Below, in pieces: positions 25,197 to 33,442 of a DNA stretch of 44,718 nucleotides (the stretch's first letter is position 1; every line of letters starts with the position of its first letter). A program made the translations under genes and the position numbers. The notes under the pieces were generated by a model that did not search any database, had not been told where the DNA came from, and was given only the letters and a program-made list of their open reading frames with translations. Source of the DNA: Chloroflexota bacterium (GTDB lineage Bacteria > Chloroflexota > Dehalococcoidia > Lucifugimonadales > Lucifugimonadaceae); contig PBDR01000027.1 in NCBI GenBank assembly GCA_002717385.1, forward strand, positions 1-44,718. Reading direction: 5' to 3'.

Positions 25197-26431
25197 TAAT
25201 CGATTTTAAGAGAATGTCCCATTTTTTCACTTTTTGTTTTTAGGTAAACACGATTATCTTCATTTACTGTCGACGCAAAAGGAATTTGTGACTTCATTTC
25301 AAGGCCAAATCCAATCAAACCTGAAGCTTTTTTTGGGTTGTTAGTAAGTAAATTAAATTTTCTTACCCCAAGATCCCTTAGTATTTGTGCTCCAATTCCG
25401 TAATGCCTTAAATCGATTGGGAATCCCAAAGATTCATTTGCTTGAACTGTATCCATCCCCTCATCTTGAAGTTTATAAGCCTTTAGTTTATTTAATAATC
25501 CTATTCCTCTTCCTTCTTGTCGCATATATACTAAAACACCATTTTTATTTTCGGAAATTTTTTTCATCGATAGGTCTACTTGTTCACCACAGTCACATCT
25601 GCGACTATTGAAGACATGTCCTGTTAGGCATTCTGATTCGACACGAACTAAGGTTGTTGTTTTTTCATTAATTTTTCCAATTGTTAATGCAATATGTTCG
25701 TCTGGATCAACATCACTTTTATAAGCATATAAATTAAATTTTCCATATTTAGTTGGGATTACTGTTTCTGCGACTCTTTTAACCAGAGTTTCATGAGTCA
25801 TTCTATAATTAATAATATCTGCGATTGAAACTATAGGAATATCATGTTTATTAGATAATTGTTCTAATTGGTTACCCCTGGCCATAGTCCCATCATCATT
25901 TAAGATTTCACATACTATTGCAGCTGGAATTTTATTAGCTAGTTTAATTAAATCTATTGATCCCTCAGTATGGCCTGCTCTTACCAATACTCCACCAGGG
26001 TGATATTTTAATGGAAATACATGGCCTGGGTGAACAAATTGTGAGGGTTTTGAGGATGGGTTAGCTAATAATTTAATTGTTAAAGCTCTGTCAGCTGCTG
26101 AAATACCAGTGGAAATTTGTTGAGCTGCATCAACTGAAACTGTAAATGCAGTATAGTGTGGGCCAGTATTTTTTTGTGCTTGCATAGGTAATTCTAGACG
26201 ATCTATATTTTTCGCAAGCATAGGGACACAAATCAAACCTCTTGCTTCAGTTACCATAAAATTAATTCGTTCAGGTGTGGCATCTTCAGCTGCCATTACT
26301 AAATCACCTTCATTTTCTCTATCTTCATCATCTGTAAGAATTACCATTCCACCAGAAAGAATTTTCTCACTTGCAAGCTTTACTGAATTTATAGAATCTT
26401 CGTTCATTATGTCTGGTAAGTTGGATTTCAA
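25196..26431 (-). CDS. ribBA: bifunctional 3,4-dihydroxy-2-butanone 4-phosphate synthase / GTP cyclohydrolase II
   Basis: Fusion of both entry enzymes of riboflavin synthesis. The RibB half (about 14-210) has DDEDREN (34-40), EARGLICVP and HTEGSID (154-160). The RibA half (about 215-400) has zinc ligands Cys268, Cys279 and Cys281 in ECLTGHVFNSRRCDC, RQEGRGIGL (304-312) and LTNNPKK. All catalytic motifs are intact, so both activities are expected. It lies 30 bp after ribE and runs into ribH. No FMN riboswitch was recognised in the operon. Confidence 0.96.
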   Translation of the reverse strand: MKSNLPDIMNEDSINSVKLASEKILSGGMVILTDDEDRENEGDLVMAAEDATPERINFMVTEARGLICVPMLAKNIDRLELPMQAQKNTGPHYTAFTVSVDAAQQISTGISAADRALTIKLLANPSSKPSQFVHPGHVFPLKYHPGGVLVRAGHTEGSIDLIKLANKIPAAIVCEILNDDGTMARGNQLEQLSNKHDIPIVSIADIINYRMTHETLVKRVAETVIPTKYGKFNLYAYKSDVDPDEHIALTIGKINEKTTTLVRVESECLTGHVFNSRRCDCGEQVDLSMKKISENKNGVLVYMRQEGRGIGLLNKLKAYKLQDEGMDTVQANESLGFPIDLRHYGIGAQILRDLGVRKFNLLTNNPKKASGLIGFGLEMKSQIPFASTVNEDNRVYLKTKSEKMGHSLKID

Positions 26432-26461
26432 AATTTTTCCCCAAAAGTTTTTATTTTTGAA

Positions 26462-27061
26462 TTATATATAACCACTGACAAATTTTTTTATATATTTTCC
26501 TGTGATATCTACTTCAATATTTACAATTGACCCTAAAATTAAATTTTTTATATTAGTGTTTTTATATGTGTAAGGAATTATTGCTACCTCTACCGATGAA
26601 TTATTTGGACTGATTTTTGTTAGTGTAAGACTTATTCCGTTAATAGCAATATAACCTTTTAATACGCAAAATTTAATTATATTTTCAGTTGTTTCTATAT
26701 TTATTATTTTTGAATTTTTTATACTAGAAATCTTATTGATTTTTCCTATTCCATCAATATGTCCTTGTACTAAATGACCTCCAATCCTATCGCCATATTT
26801 AACTGATCGTTCTAAATTGACCTCTGAATTGATTTTTATATCTTTTAAATTTGTTCTAGATAATGTTTCAGGGATTATTTCTAAAGTAAAATCATTAGAC
26901 TTTTTACTAACATTTACTATTGTTAAACATATACCATCAACTAAAATTGAATCAGATTTTTTAAGATCATTAAATAAGTCCTTATTCTTGCATACTACAG
27001 AAATTGAATTATTAGATTTTGTGGTTATTTTTCCTGTAGTTTCAATTATTCCAGAAAACAT
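26462..27061 (-). CDS. ribE: riboflavin synthase alpha chain
   Basis: Dismutates two lumazine molecules to riboflavin. The 199-residue protein is the expected tandem of two lumazine-binding barrels. The first begins MFSGIIETTG with LVDGICLTIV and ends near SRTNL. The second has GGHLVQGHIDGIGKI, YIAINGISLTLTKI and IPYTYKNTNI. It sits between ribD (14 bp upstream) and ribBA. The complete pathway apart from the phosphatase step is encoded here. Confidence 0.95.
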   Translation of the reverse strand: MFSGIIETTGKITTKSNNSISVVCKNKDLFNDLKKSDSILVDGICLTIVNVSKKSNDFTLEIIPETLSRTNLKDIKINSEVNLERSVKYGDRIGGHLVQGHIDGIGKINKISSIKNSKIINIETTENIIKFCVLKGYIAINGISLTLTKISPNNSSVEVAIIPYTYKNTNIKNLILGSIVNIEVDITGKYIKKFVSGYI

Positions 27062-27075
27062 TTTATACCTTATTT

Positions 27076-28185
27076 TTAAGAGGGATCTAAGTATTTTATT
27101 AAGCTTGTCACCAAGAAATTACTTTCAAGTTGTTCTATAGAGATGATTTCTGTACTCAAAGAATCCTTAATTAATTTTGAACCTTCGCCACTAAATACAG
27201 AGCGTGATTCTTGTCCACTTACTATTATATTACCTACGAAGATTTTTAGTTGATCTACTAATTTCAGTTTTAAGAAATTAGTATTCACTTTTCCTCCGCT
27301 CTCTAATAATAAATTATGTAATCCAAGATTTGATAATTCTTTGATTAATTGTTTTATTGAAACTTTATTGTTCTCATCAGGTATCACAAAATTTTCTACT
27401 TCATTTGGCAAATTGTTTAACTTAATTGCAGATGCTATTATAATTTTTCCAGGTTCTTGAAAAATTTTGCTATTAACGGGAATTTTCCCAAATGAATCTA
27501 AAATAATTCTGTATCTTGGACGTCCACAATATTTATCGTTATTATCTCTTGATGTTAATCTAGGGTCATCCTGAAGAATAGTTCCTATACCTGTTATAAT
27601 TCCGTCTGAATTGTATCTTAACTTATGAACTTTATCTCTTGATATTTTATTTGTAATCCATTTAGAATCACCATTATATGTAGCTATCTTTCCATCAAGA
27701 CTCATTGCAGTTTTTAAAGTAATAAATGGGCGTTTATGATTAAGAAAATGTTCATAGGCAAAGATCATCTTTTTGCATTCACTTAAAATGCTTTCATTTA
27801 TTTTAGTTTCAACTTTAACTTTTGCTAATTTTAGTTGTTTAAATCCATTTCCGTTTATCAAAGGATTAGGATCTTTTATTGGACAAACAACTCTTTTAAT
27901 CCCTGATTTTATTATTGCTTCAGTGCAAGGAGGAGATATACTTTGAAAACTATGAGGTTCCAAAGTACAATATAGCGTTCCACCATGTGTATTGACTCCA
28001 GCTTTATTAATTGCATTAACTTCTGCGTGATTTCCAGGTCTGGGTTCAGTTACACCTTCACCTACTATTTTTCCATTTTTAACTATCACAGCTCCTACGA
28101 GAGGACGTGGAGAAACTAATCCAGAATTTTTATCTGCAATTCTAATTGCATGTTCCATGAGACGAATATCATTATTAGTATTCAT
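27076..28185 (-). CDS. ribD: riboflavin biosynthesis deaminase/reductase RibD
   Basis: Two-domain enzyme, 369 residues. The N-terminal deaminase (about 1-145) has HAE at 53-55 and a second zinc motif EPHSFQSISPPC, in which His78 stands where the first Cys of EPCSH...PPC normally is; Cys87 is kept. The C-terminal reductase starts near KRPFITLKTAMSLDGKIAT, and continues with DGIITGIGTILQDDPRLT and LLLESGGKVN. It converts the pyrimidine product of GTP cyclohydrolase II into the ribitylamino compound. Its ATG shares a base with the dcd stop (TAATG), so dcd is probably the first gene of the operon. Confidence 0.94.
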   Translation of the reverse strand: MNTNNDIRLMEHAIRIADKNSGLVSPRPLVGAVIVKNGKIVGEGVTEPRPGNHAEVNAINKAGVNTHGGTLYCTLEPHSFQSISPPCTEAIIKSGIKRVVCPIKDPNPLINGNGFKQLKLAKVKVETKINESILSECKKMIFAYEHFLNHKRPFITLKTAMSLDGKIATYNGDSKWITNKISRDKVHKLRYNSDGIITGIGTILQDDPRLTSRDNNDKYCGRPRYRIILDSFGKIPVNSKIFQEPGKIIIASAIKLNNLPNEVENFVIPDENNKVSIKQLIKELSNLGLHNLLLESGGKVNTNFLKLKLVDQLKIFVGNIIVSGQESRSVFSGEGSKLIKDSLSTEIISIEQLESNFLVTSLIKYLDPS

Positions 28186-28766
28186 TATTTTCTTTTTATT
28201 TGAGAACTGAAATCTATATGAGCTCTACTAGCTAATGGAGAGTTTTGATTTTGGTATCTACTTTTTAGATCTTTATTACCATATTCTTTATCAACCTCAG
28301 ATGTTAGGAAAGAAAAGGAAATCTGCCCAATCCTCATTCCAAAATATAATGTGATAGGTAACCGAGATACATTTGCGAGTTCTAAAGTTAGGTTACCGTT
28401 CCATCCAGGATCAACAAAACCTGCAGTTGAATGAATTAAAAGACCAAGTCTTCCCAGAGAACTTTTTCCTTCTATTCTTGCAACTATTTTATTTGATAAA
28501 GAAATTTTTTCTAGCGTACTTCCTAAAACAAATTCTCCAGGGTGTAATATAAATGGTTGATCGTTTGGTATTGTCACTTCAGAAGTTAGATTTGGTATTT
28601 CTTTCATAAGGTCTATATAAGGTGCACTTGAGTTATTGAAGACTAATATTTTATTTGTTAAGTGGAGATCTACACTTGCGGGTTGAACATCATTTGGTGA
28701 AAAAGGATCTATAACGATATTTCCTTTTTTAATTTCTTCTTTAATAGTTCTATCGCTAAGTGTCAT
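28185..28766 (-). CDS. dcd: dCTP deaminase, probably bifunctional dCTP deaminase/dUTPase
   Basis: 193 residues. The core EGKSSLGRLGLLIHSTAG, then FVDPGWNGNLTLELANVS and PITLYFGMRIGQI, closely resembles the actinobacterial and archaeal bifunctional enzymes that take dCTP straight to dUMP. The Ser, Arg and Glu used for deamination are present. The monofunctional E. coli type has RSSLARLGLMVH and a bulkier residue at the STAG position. It heads the riboflavin operon with one-base overlap into ribD, an odd but neat pairing. The 181-bp gap to the divergent signal peptidase should hold its promoter. Confidence 0.9.
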   Translation of the reverse strand: MTLSDRTIKEEIKKGNIVIDPFSPNDVQPASVDLHLTNKILVFNNSSAPYIDLMKEIPNLTSEVTIPNDQPFILHPGEFVLGSTLEKISLSNKIVARIEGKSSLGRLGLLIHSTAGFVDPGWNGNLTLELANVSRLPITLYFGMRIGQISFSFLTSEVDKEYGNKDLKSRYQNQNSPLASRAHIDFSSQIKRK

Positions 28767-28849
28767 AATTATTTTGTAATTCCTTGAAAAATTTAGAATA
28801 CGATTTATAAATTTCTTAAGTTTCTATTATTACTATTGTATAAGCGTAA

Positions 28850-28878
28850 TTGTTAACAAGAAATTTATACTTTATATA
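28850..28878 (+). promoter_or_regulatory. possible signal peptidase promoter
   Basis: TTGTTA (28850-28855) and TATATA (28873-28878) are exactly 17 bp apart, about 70 bp before the probable ATT start. TTGTTAACAAG around the -35 is a near-palindrome. The surroundings are almost pure A/T, so chance matches are likely. Confidence 0.3.
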
Positions 28879-28897
28879 AATATATTATATAAATATA
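28872..28897. repeat. 13-bp perfect tandem repeat in dcd-lepB gap
   Basis: The unit TTATATAAATATA occurs at 28872-28884 and again at 28885-28897 without a break. It overlaps the possible -10 of the signal peptidase gene, so each copy could supply a -10-like TATATA or TATAAA. Confidence 0.8.
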
Positions 28898-28947
28898 TGG
28901 ACATAATATTAAATATCATCATTTAAAAGAATGTGAAGTGATATAAA

Positions 28948-29499
28948 ATTTTCAAAAAAAATTTATTAGATATATCTGAGACAATCATAATAGCTACTAT
29001 TATATATCTCATGTTACAAATACCGGTTCAAAGTCGAGTTGTAGAGGGGTTATCTATGTCCCCAGTATTAAATAAAGATGAAAGATTATTTATAAAAAAA
29101 TGGATTTATATACATACGCCTGATTTTCTTTTGAAATTTTCACAAGATCAATATTTATTTCATCCACCGCAACGAGGAGAGATAATTGTTTTTACTTCTC
29201 CCTATGACTACGAGAGAAATTTTGTAAAAAGGGTTATAGGAATTCCAGGGGATATTGTTGATATTGATGGTCAACATGTTTATGTTAATGGGGAAATTCA
29301 AACGTATACTTCACTCAAGACGGACAGGATTCATGAAGATTATCCGGTTGTAGTTCCCGAAAATGAATATTTTGTATTAGGGGATAATAGACCAGTTTCA
29401 CTAGATAGTCGTAATTGGGGAACTCTCAAGGAAGAATTAATTATAGGAAAAGTTTGGTTTGTTTATTGGCCAATAGAGGATATTATTTTTTTTGATTAA
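28948..29499 (+). CDS. lepB: signal peptidase I, probable non-ATG (ATT) start
   Basis: Serine protease that removes signal peptides outside the membrane. The catalytic Ser lies in VEGLSMSP and the Lys in NFVKRVIGIPGD; box E is LGDNRPVSLDSRNWG. The first ATG (29011) would leave out the N-terminal anchor. In frame upstream the codons read MFKKNLLDISE, then TIIIATIIYLMLQIPV, a typical signal-peptidase membrane helix, back to a TGA at 28939. No ATG, GTG or TTG exists between that stop and 29011. I place the start at ATT 28948, with GAAGTG about 8 bases ahead. This gives 183 residues. The family call is firm; the start is inference. Confidence 0.85.
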   Translation: MFKKNLLDISETIIIATIIYLMLQIPVQSRVVEGLSMSPVLNKDERLFIKKWIYIHTPDFLLKFSQDQYLFHPPQRGEIIVFTSPYDYERNFVKRVIGIPGDIVDIDGQHVYVNGEIQTYTSLKTDRIHEDYPVVVPENEYFVLGDNRPVSLDSRNWGTLKEELIIGKVWFVYWPIEDIIFFD

Positions 29500-29500
29500 T

Positions 29501-31048
29501 TTATTTACCTGAAAGGATAAACTCTGAAATTTTTTCACCTATCATTATTGCTGTAGCATTTGTATTAGCTCGGATACAATCGGGCATAATTGATAAGTCA
29601 GCTATTCTTAAATTTGTTACTCCATAAACTTTTCCAAATTGGTCTACTACACTCATAGGATCATCATGTTTACCCATTCTGGCAGTAGAAGAAACATGAT
29701 GTGTTGATTCAACATTTTTTAACAACCAATTATCCAAATATTGATCATCAAAAATATGTTGATCATTTGGGGAAATTAATTTATCGATAATTTTTTTGAA
29801 AGGAATTTTGTGTCCTAATTCAAAATTAATTCTTACTCCTTCTCTCATTCTCATTAAATCAAATGAATCTTCCAAAAGACGGTAATCAAGAATAGGATGA
29901 TCTTTTGGATTAGAAGTTTTTAATTTTATAGTTCCAGAAGATTTAGCTGAAAATAAACAAGAACTTATAACTATCTCTTTTTTATTTTGGTTTATCCTCA
30001 TTATAGACATCATATCGTTTTTTATATCAGATACTTTAGATGTATATCTAAGAGCCACTTTTTGGGGTTTTGAATTATTATCGTTCTTAAATAATTTATT
30101 GAAATTCCATCTGATATGTATCATTGGATGGTCTCTAAGATTGTCCCCGACTCCTGGGAGGTTAACAGCCAAAGAAATATTATGAGATTTTAAATGTGAT
30201 TCAAGGCCTATACCAGATAACATTAAGATTTGAGGTGTTCCAATTGATCCTGCACACAAAATAATTTCACTACCATATAATTCAATGTTTTCGTGATTTT
30301 TAGTCCCTTGAATTCCTTTGGCGATGTTTTTATTTATTATAATTTTTTCTACTAAAAATTCAGATAGAAATTTTAGATTTTTTCTTTTTTCTAGATTTGC
30401 AAGGTAACTTAATGAAGTACTCCATCTTATTTCGTTGAGATTATTAAGGGGTAAAGGCCCGACACCTTCAGAATCAGGTTCATTATGGTCTAAAATTTCT
30501 TTGAATCCCATTATTTTACTTGATTCAATGAATGCTAATTGTTCCTGATTTAGTGATTCTTTTTTATATCGATTCACCGGGATAGGTCCATTATTACCAT
30601 GAAAATCTCCTTTGTAATCTAAATCATTTTCAATTCTATTAAAAATTGGAAGAATTTTAGTAAAATTCCATTCAGTCCCTCCAAAATTTCCCCACGAATC
30701 ATAATCAGCAGGCATTCCTCTTAAAAATACTAAACCATTAATAGAACTACTTCCTCCAAAAATTTTTCCTCTTGGGATATCAATTTTGGGTTTAACATGA
30801 TTTGCCTGTGCGATATATCCCCATGTATGTTCACTATTTAAAGAAATTGAGGAAAGATATTCATTTTCATTATTTGATCTTTTATTACTTGTGTTTTTTA
30901 TTTCATTAGGTGTTGTAGAAATCTTCTCATAATTTTTTCCTGCATCTATAAGAAGAACATTTATAGAAGGATCTTCGGAAATTTTACAAGCCAAAGGAAT
31001 TCCTGCAGAACCAGCACCAACAATAATATAATCCCATTTTTTTATCAT
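29501..31048 (-). CDS. GMC-family FAD oxidoreductase (choline dehydrogenase-like)
   Basis: 515 residues with the N-terminal FAD-binding VGAGSAGIPLA (about 10-20), the GMC signature GKIFGGSSSINGLVFLRG, the second signature GSIGTPQILMLSGIG, and the C-terminal catalytic block HHVSSTARMGKHDDPMSVVD followed by RANTNATAIMIGEK. The paired His and Asn there oxidise an alcohol carbon. Possible substrates are choline, alkanols, polyols or sugar lactone precursors. It runs directly into the amidohydrolase gene upstream (start and stop adjoin at 31048/31049), so the two are co-transcribed. It ends one base from convergent lepB. Confidence 0.9.
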   Translation of the reverse strand: MIKKWDYIIVGAGSAGIPLACKISEDPSINVLLIDAGKNYEKISTTPNEIKNTSNKRSNNENEYLSSISLNSEHTWGYIAQANHVKPKIDIPRGKIFGGSSSINGLVFLRGMPADYDSWGNFGGTEWNFTKILPIFNRIENDLDYKGDFHGNNGPIPVNRYKKESLNQEQLAFIESSKIMGFKEILDHNEPDSEGVGPLPLNNLNEIRWSTSLSYLANLEKRKNLKFLSEFLVEKIIINKNIAKGIQGTKNHENIELYGSEIILCAGSIGTPQILMLSGIGLESHLKSHNISLAVNLPGVGDNLRDHPMIHIRWNFNKLFKNDNNSKPQKVALRYTSKVSDIKNDMMSIMRINQNKKEIVISSCLFSAKSSGTIKLKTSNPKDHPILDYRLLEDSFDLMRMREGVRINFELGHKIPFKKIIDKLISPNDQHIFDDQYLDNWLLKNVESTHHVSSTARMGKHDDPMSVVDQFGKVYGVTNLRIADLSIMPDCIRANTNATAIMIGEKISEFILSGK

Positions 31049-32266
31049 TTAATATAATTGATAAGGGACAGGAGTTGCTTCCCAATTATCTCGACTTCTC
31101 CCATTAAGATCCCATAAAATTTCACCATCTTTAATTGTCATTTCGCATATAATTCTAATTTTAGAATTAAGCCTTCTTATCCCCGAACCATTATCATTGA
31201 GACCAAAATTTCCTTCTTGAATATTAAGTACAGCTATATCCGCTATAGCAGATTCTGATAAAGTTCCTAATTCTGGGTGTCCAATTTTTAATGCGGGGTC
31301 CAATATGGATTTTTTTACAATATCATCTAAATTCATTCCACAAGCTAATAGTTTAGTCATTACTTCAGGCATAGATGCTTGATTTGCCAATATGCTACTT
31401 ACATGCATATCCGTACTAACAGTATCAGGTAGGAAATTTTCCTTAATTGCTGCTTTAGCAATTCTGAAAGAGAAACTACCAGCTCCATGTCCTACATCAA
31501 ATAATATTCCTCTTTCCCTAGCTTTATAAAAATAGCTATGCACTTTGTCATTTTTATCCGTCATAGGTTTTGAATAAGCGTAACAATGAGTAACTATATC
31601 ACCTGGATTCAAGTGATTTAACATCATTTCATCCATAGGTCTGGAGGCTATGGGAGTTTGATCGACCATGAGGAAAGTTCCGGTTTCTTTTGCTGCTTTT
31701 ACTCCTCTATCTAATGGTTCCCAGCCTGGTCCCATGTAATGTGCAACTTTAATCCCTATAATCAAATCTGGTCTTTGTTTAATTTTGTTTATTGAATCAT
31801 CTGAGGACATTCCATCCAAATCTTGTTCAGGTTCCCCAACCATTCCTTTTCCAGCAATGTTTAGGAGCGCAAGAACTCTTGTTTTACTTTTAGAGATAAT
31901 TTTTTCATTAAACTGATCAAAAGTTTTATGTCCAGAACCTCCTGCATCGACTACTGTTGTTGTTCCATTTGGAAGGCAATGTGGATCAGGTTGAATCGAA
32001 GCAAAGTATCCGAAAAAATGAGCGTGCAAATCTATAAGTCCCGGTGTTACTATCATTCCAGATACATCAATAATTCTTCTAGCTTTATCTGAACTAATTT
32101 TTTTTTCAACTTTAGCTATGAATTGATCAGATACTGCGATGTCCATCATTTCATGAACGTTATTAGCTGGATCTACTACTATTCCACCCTTAAGTATTAG
32201 GTCAAATTTTTTTTCATCTTTAGTGCTCATAAGATTAAACCTTTTTTTTAAATCATTTTTAGACAT
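31049..32266 (-). CDS. metal-dependent amidohydrolase family protein (dihydroorotase/deacetylase-like)
   Basis: 405-residue amidohydrolase-superfamily barrel. HAH at 81-83 follows PGLIDL; Lys173 in GIKVAH is the likely carboxylated bridging Lys; His227 (THCYA), His260 (GHGAG) and Asp286 (STDMH) complete the binuclear metal site. It ends with the usual small beta domain (IADIAVLN). The sequence LIDLHAHFFGYF and the DVGHG block are like the deacetylase EF_0837-type branch rather than pyrimidine dihydroorotase. A second possible start is the Met at 32230. It shares an operon with the GMC oxidoreductase. The substrate is unknown, likely a cyclic amide, N-acyl amino acid or carbamoyl compound. Confidence 0.85.
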   Translation of the reverse strand: MSKNDLKKRFNLMSTKDEKKFDLILKGGIVVDPANNVHEMMDIAVSDQFIAKVEKKISSDKARRIIDVSGMIVTPGLIDLHAHFFGYFASIQPDPHCLPNGTTTVVDAGGSGHKTFDQFNEKIISKSKTRVLALLNIAGKGMVGEPEQDLDGMSSDDSINKIKQRPDLIIGIKVAHYMGPGWEPLDRGVKAAKETGTFLMVDQTPIASRPMDEMMLNHLNPGDIVTHCYAYSKPMTDKNDKVHSYFYKARERGILFDVGHGAGSFSFRIAKAAIKENFLPDTVSTDMHVSSILANQASMPEVMTKLLACGMNLDDIVKKSILDPALKIGHPELGTLSESAIADIAVLNIQEGNFGLNDNGSGIRRLNSKIRIICEMTIKDGEILWDLNGRSRDNWEATPVPYQLY

Positions 32267-32347
32267 TTTACAATATTTAAAATTTAATCTGTCAGATAAT
32301 CGACCTGAATTTTATTATCCGCAAGAATACTAGGAATATTTCTATTT

Positions 32348-32364
32348 ACATTAGTAGATAATGT
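32348..32364. promoter_or_regulatory. possible operator dyad before the amidohydrolase gene
   Basis: ACATTA, five bases, then TAATGT is a perfect inverted repeat about 80 bp before the amidohydrolase start. It resembles the TTACAT...ATGTAA dyad at 33402-33419. The rest of the 206-bp gap (32267-32472) shows nothing else clear; the tRNA-Lys promoter must be in it. Confidence 0.2.
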
Positions 32365-32472
32365 GATTATATGTATTTCTGAGTTATCATAGAGATATAA
32401 TAATTCGTGCAGAATATTTATTAAAAAAAATATACTCTTGGATCTCAATCTTTAATCCTCTACTTTTTTGTA

Positions 32473-32549
32473 GGGCCCTTAGCTCAGTCAGGTAGAGCAA
32501 CGGCCTTTTAAGCCGGCGGTCGTGGGTTCGATTCCCACAGGGCCCACCA
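32473..32549 (+). tRNA. tRNA-Lys (anticodon TTT)
   Basis: Plus-strand cloverleaf: acceptor GGGCCCT/AGGGCCC, D arm GCTCAGTCAGGTAGAGC, anticodon loop CTTTTAA giving TTT, T arm GTGGGTTCGATTCCCAC, discriminator A and encoded CCA. The first pair of the anticodon stem is A-G, a mild mismatch. It lies 9 bp from the stop of the convergent nuclease gene. Confidence 0.96.
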
Positions 32550-32558
32550 ATTCACTTT

Positions 32559-33329
32559 TTACCCAAAAAAATCGAAATCTGTGATTTCGGAGTATACAGA
32601 ATTAAGGTATTTACAATAATCGCAATAATTAGAAGGTTCAGGGAGAATATTATTTTCAAGACATTCTTTGATTTCTATAATTTTTGCATCTACCCACGTT
32701 GGATTTGCTTCATATGGTATTAAATTTATTTCAAAATTAAGTCTATTGTTGAACTCAATTTTACGTTTCTTAGCATTACAGTAAACAAAATAAGTCAAAG
32801 GAGAAACGCTGAATTTATTTTTTATAAGTAACCATTGATATATATCCATTTGCCTTCTATAAGAATTGTGCCAAGTATCATTTAATTTATTAATTGTTTC
32901 ACTATTAGATGTGGCTTTGTAATCTACAACTATTAATTCTTTTTCCGAATTAATCCATACATCATCAACTGCACCAGAAATAATTAGATTTGTATTTTCA
33001 TCGAGATATTGGATTCCTTGAAAATTTTCCCTCCATTGGTTTATTATTGGATCATAATATGGGATAGCATCTATATCATTTTCAACCATAAGTGGATGGG
33101 GTTTACTAATGAGTCGGTATTTATCGAATTCAACTTTCAGAAAGGCATCAACTGCGTTATTGAGATTGAACGGAAATCCAGGAGGTCTATCAGTTCCTAA
33201 ACGTCTATCTATAAAAAAACATCTAGCACAATCAATAAATAATTCAATTTTTGAACGGCTTATTTTGAAAGTAGTATCTGTTCCAGATTCATAGATATTT
33301 CTTTTTCTTTTGCCTGAATATTTATTCAA
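32559..33329 (-). CDS. PD-(D/E)XK nuclease-fold protein with four-cysteine cluster (RecB/Cas4-like)
   Basis: 256 residues. The nuclease core is visible: Asp122 in GAVDDVW, Asp136-Tyr-Lys138 in VVDYKAT and Gln160 in RRQMDIYQWLL, in the order of the RecB/Cas4 nuclease family. A CxxC pair at 34/37 and a second at 236/239 bracket the domain, the layout that holds a 4Fe-4S cluster in AddB and Cas4. No helicase, CRISPR array or cas gene is near. The frame has no ATG at the front; the start is TTG at 33329. Probably a DNA exonuclease for repair. It could equally be a member of the broad PDDEXK_1 family with an unrelated role. Confidence 0.8.
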   Translation of the reverse strand: MNKYSGKRKRNIYESGTDTTFKISRSKIELFIDCARCFFIDRRLGTDRPPGFPFNLNNAVDAFLKVEFDKYRLISKPHPLMVENDIDAIPYYDPIINQWRENFQGIQYLDENTNLIISGAVDDVWINSEKELIVVDYKATSNSETINKLNDTWHNSYRRQMDIYQWLLIKNKFSVSPLTYFVYCNAKKRKIEFNNRLNFEINLIPYEANPTWVDAKIIEIKECLENNILPEPSNYCDYCKYLNSVYSEITDFDFFG

Positions 33330-33363
33330 TATTTTAAATAACTCTTTTATATTTAAAGATTAC

Positions 33364-33420
33364 TTACACGTAAAAAGGTAGTTTACACGGTTACAACTAT
33401 TTTACATGTATAGATGTAAT
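33364..33420. repeat. three 19-bp-phased TTACAyG repeats upstream of the nuclease gene
   Basis: TTACACG at 33364, TTACACG at 33383 and TTACATG at 33402 recur with exact 19-bp spacing. The third unit is itself a dyad, TTACAT-(6)-ATGTAA. They begin 35 bp upstream of the nuclease start codon, on the promoter side. The spacing is close to two helical turns, which suits cooperative binding of a regulator; iteron-like use is also possible. Confidence 0.5.
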
Positions 33421-33442
33421 TCTAATAAAAATTATTTGAAGT

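Noticed and set aside
25387-25611. Antisense open frames over ribBA, selB, hemW, ychF and other genes
   Set aside because: They lie inside well-identified genes, lack domain features or ribosome sites, and arise from codon composition of the real strand.
24700-29010. FMN riboswitch for the rib genes
   Set aside because: The conserved core sequences were not recognised in the leader or between the genes; the spaces inside the operon are under 31 bp.
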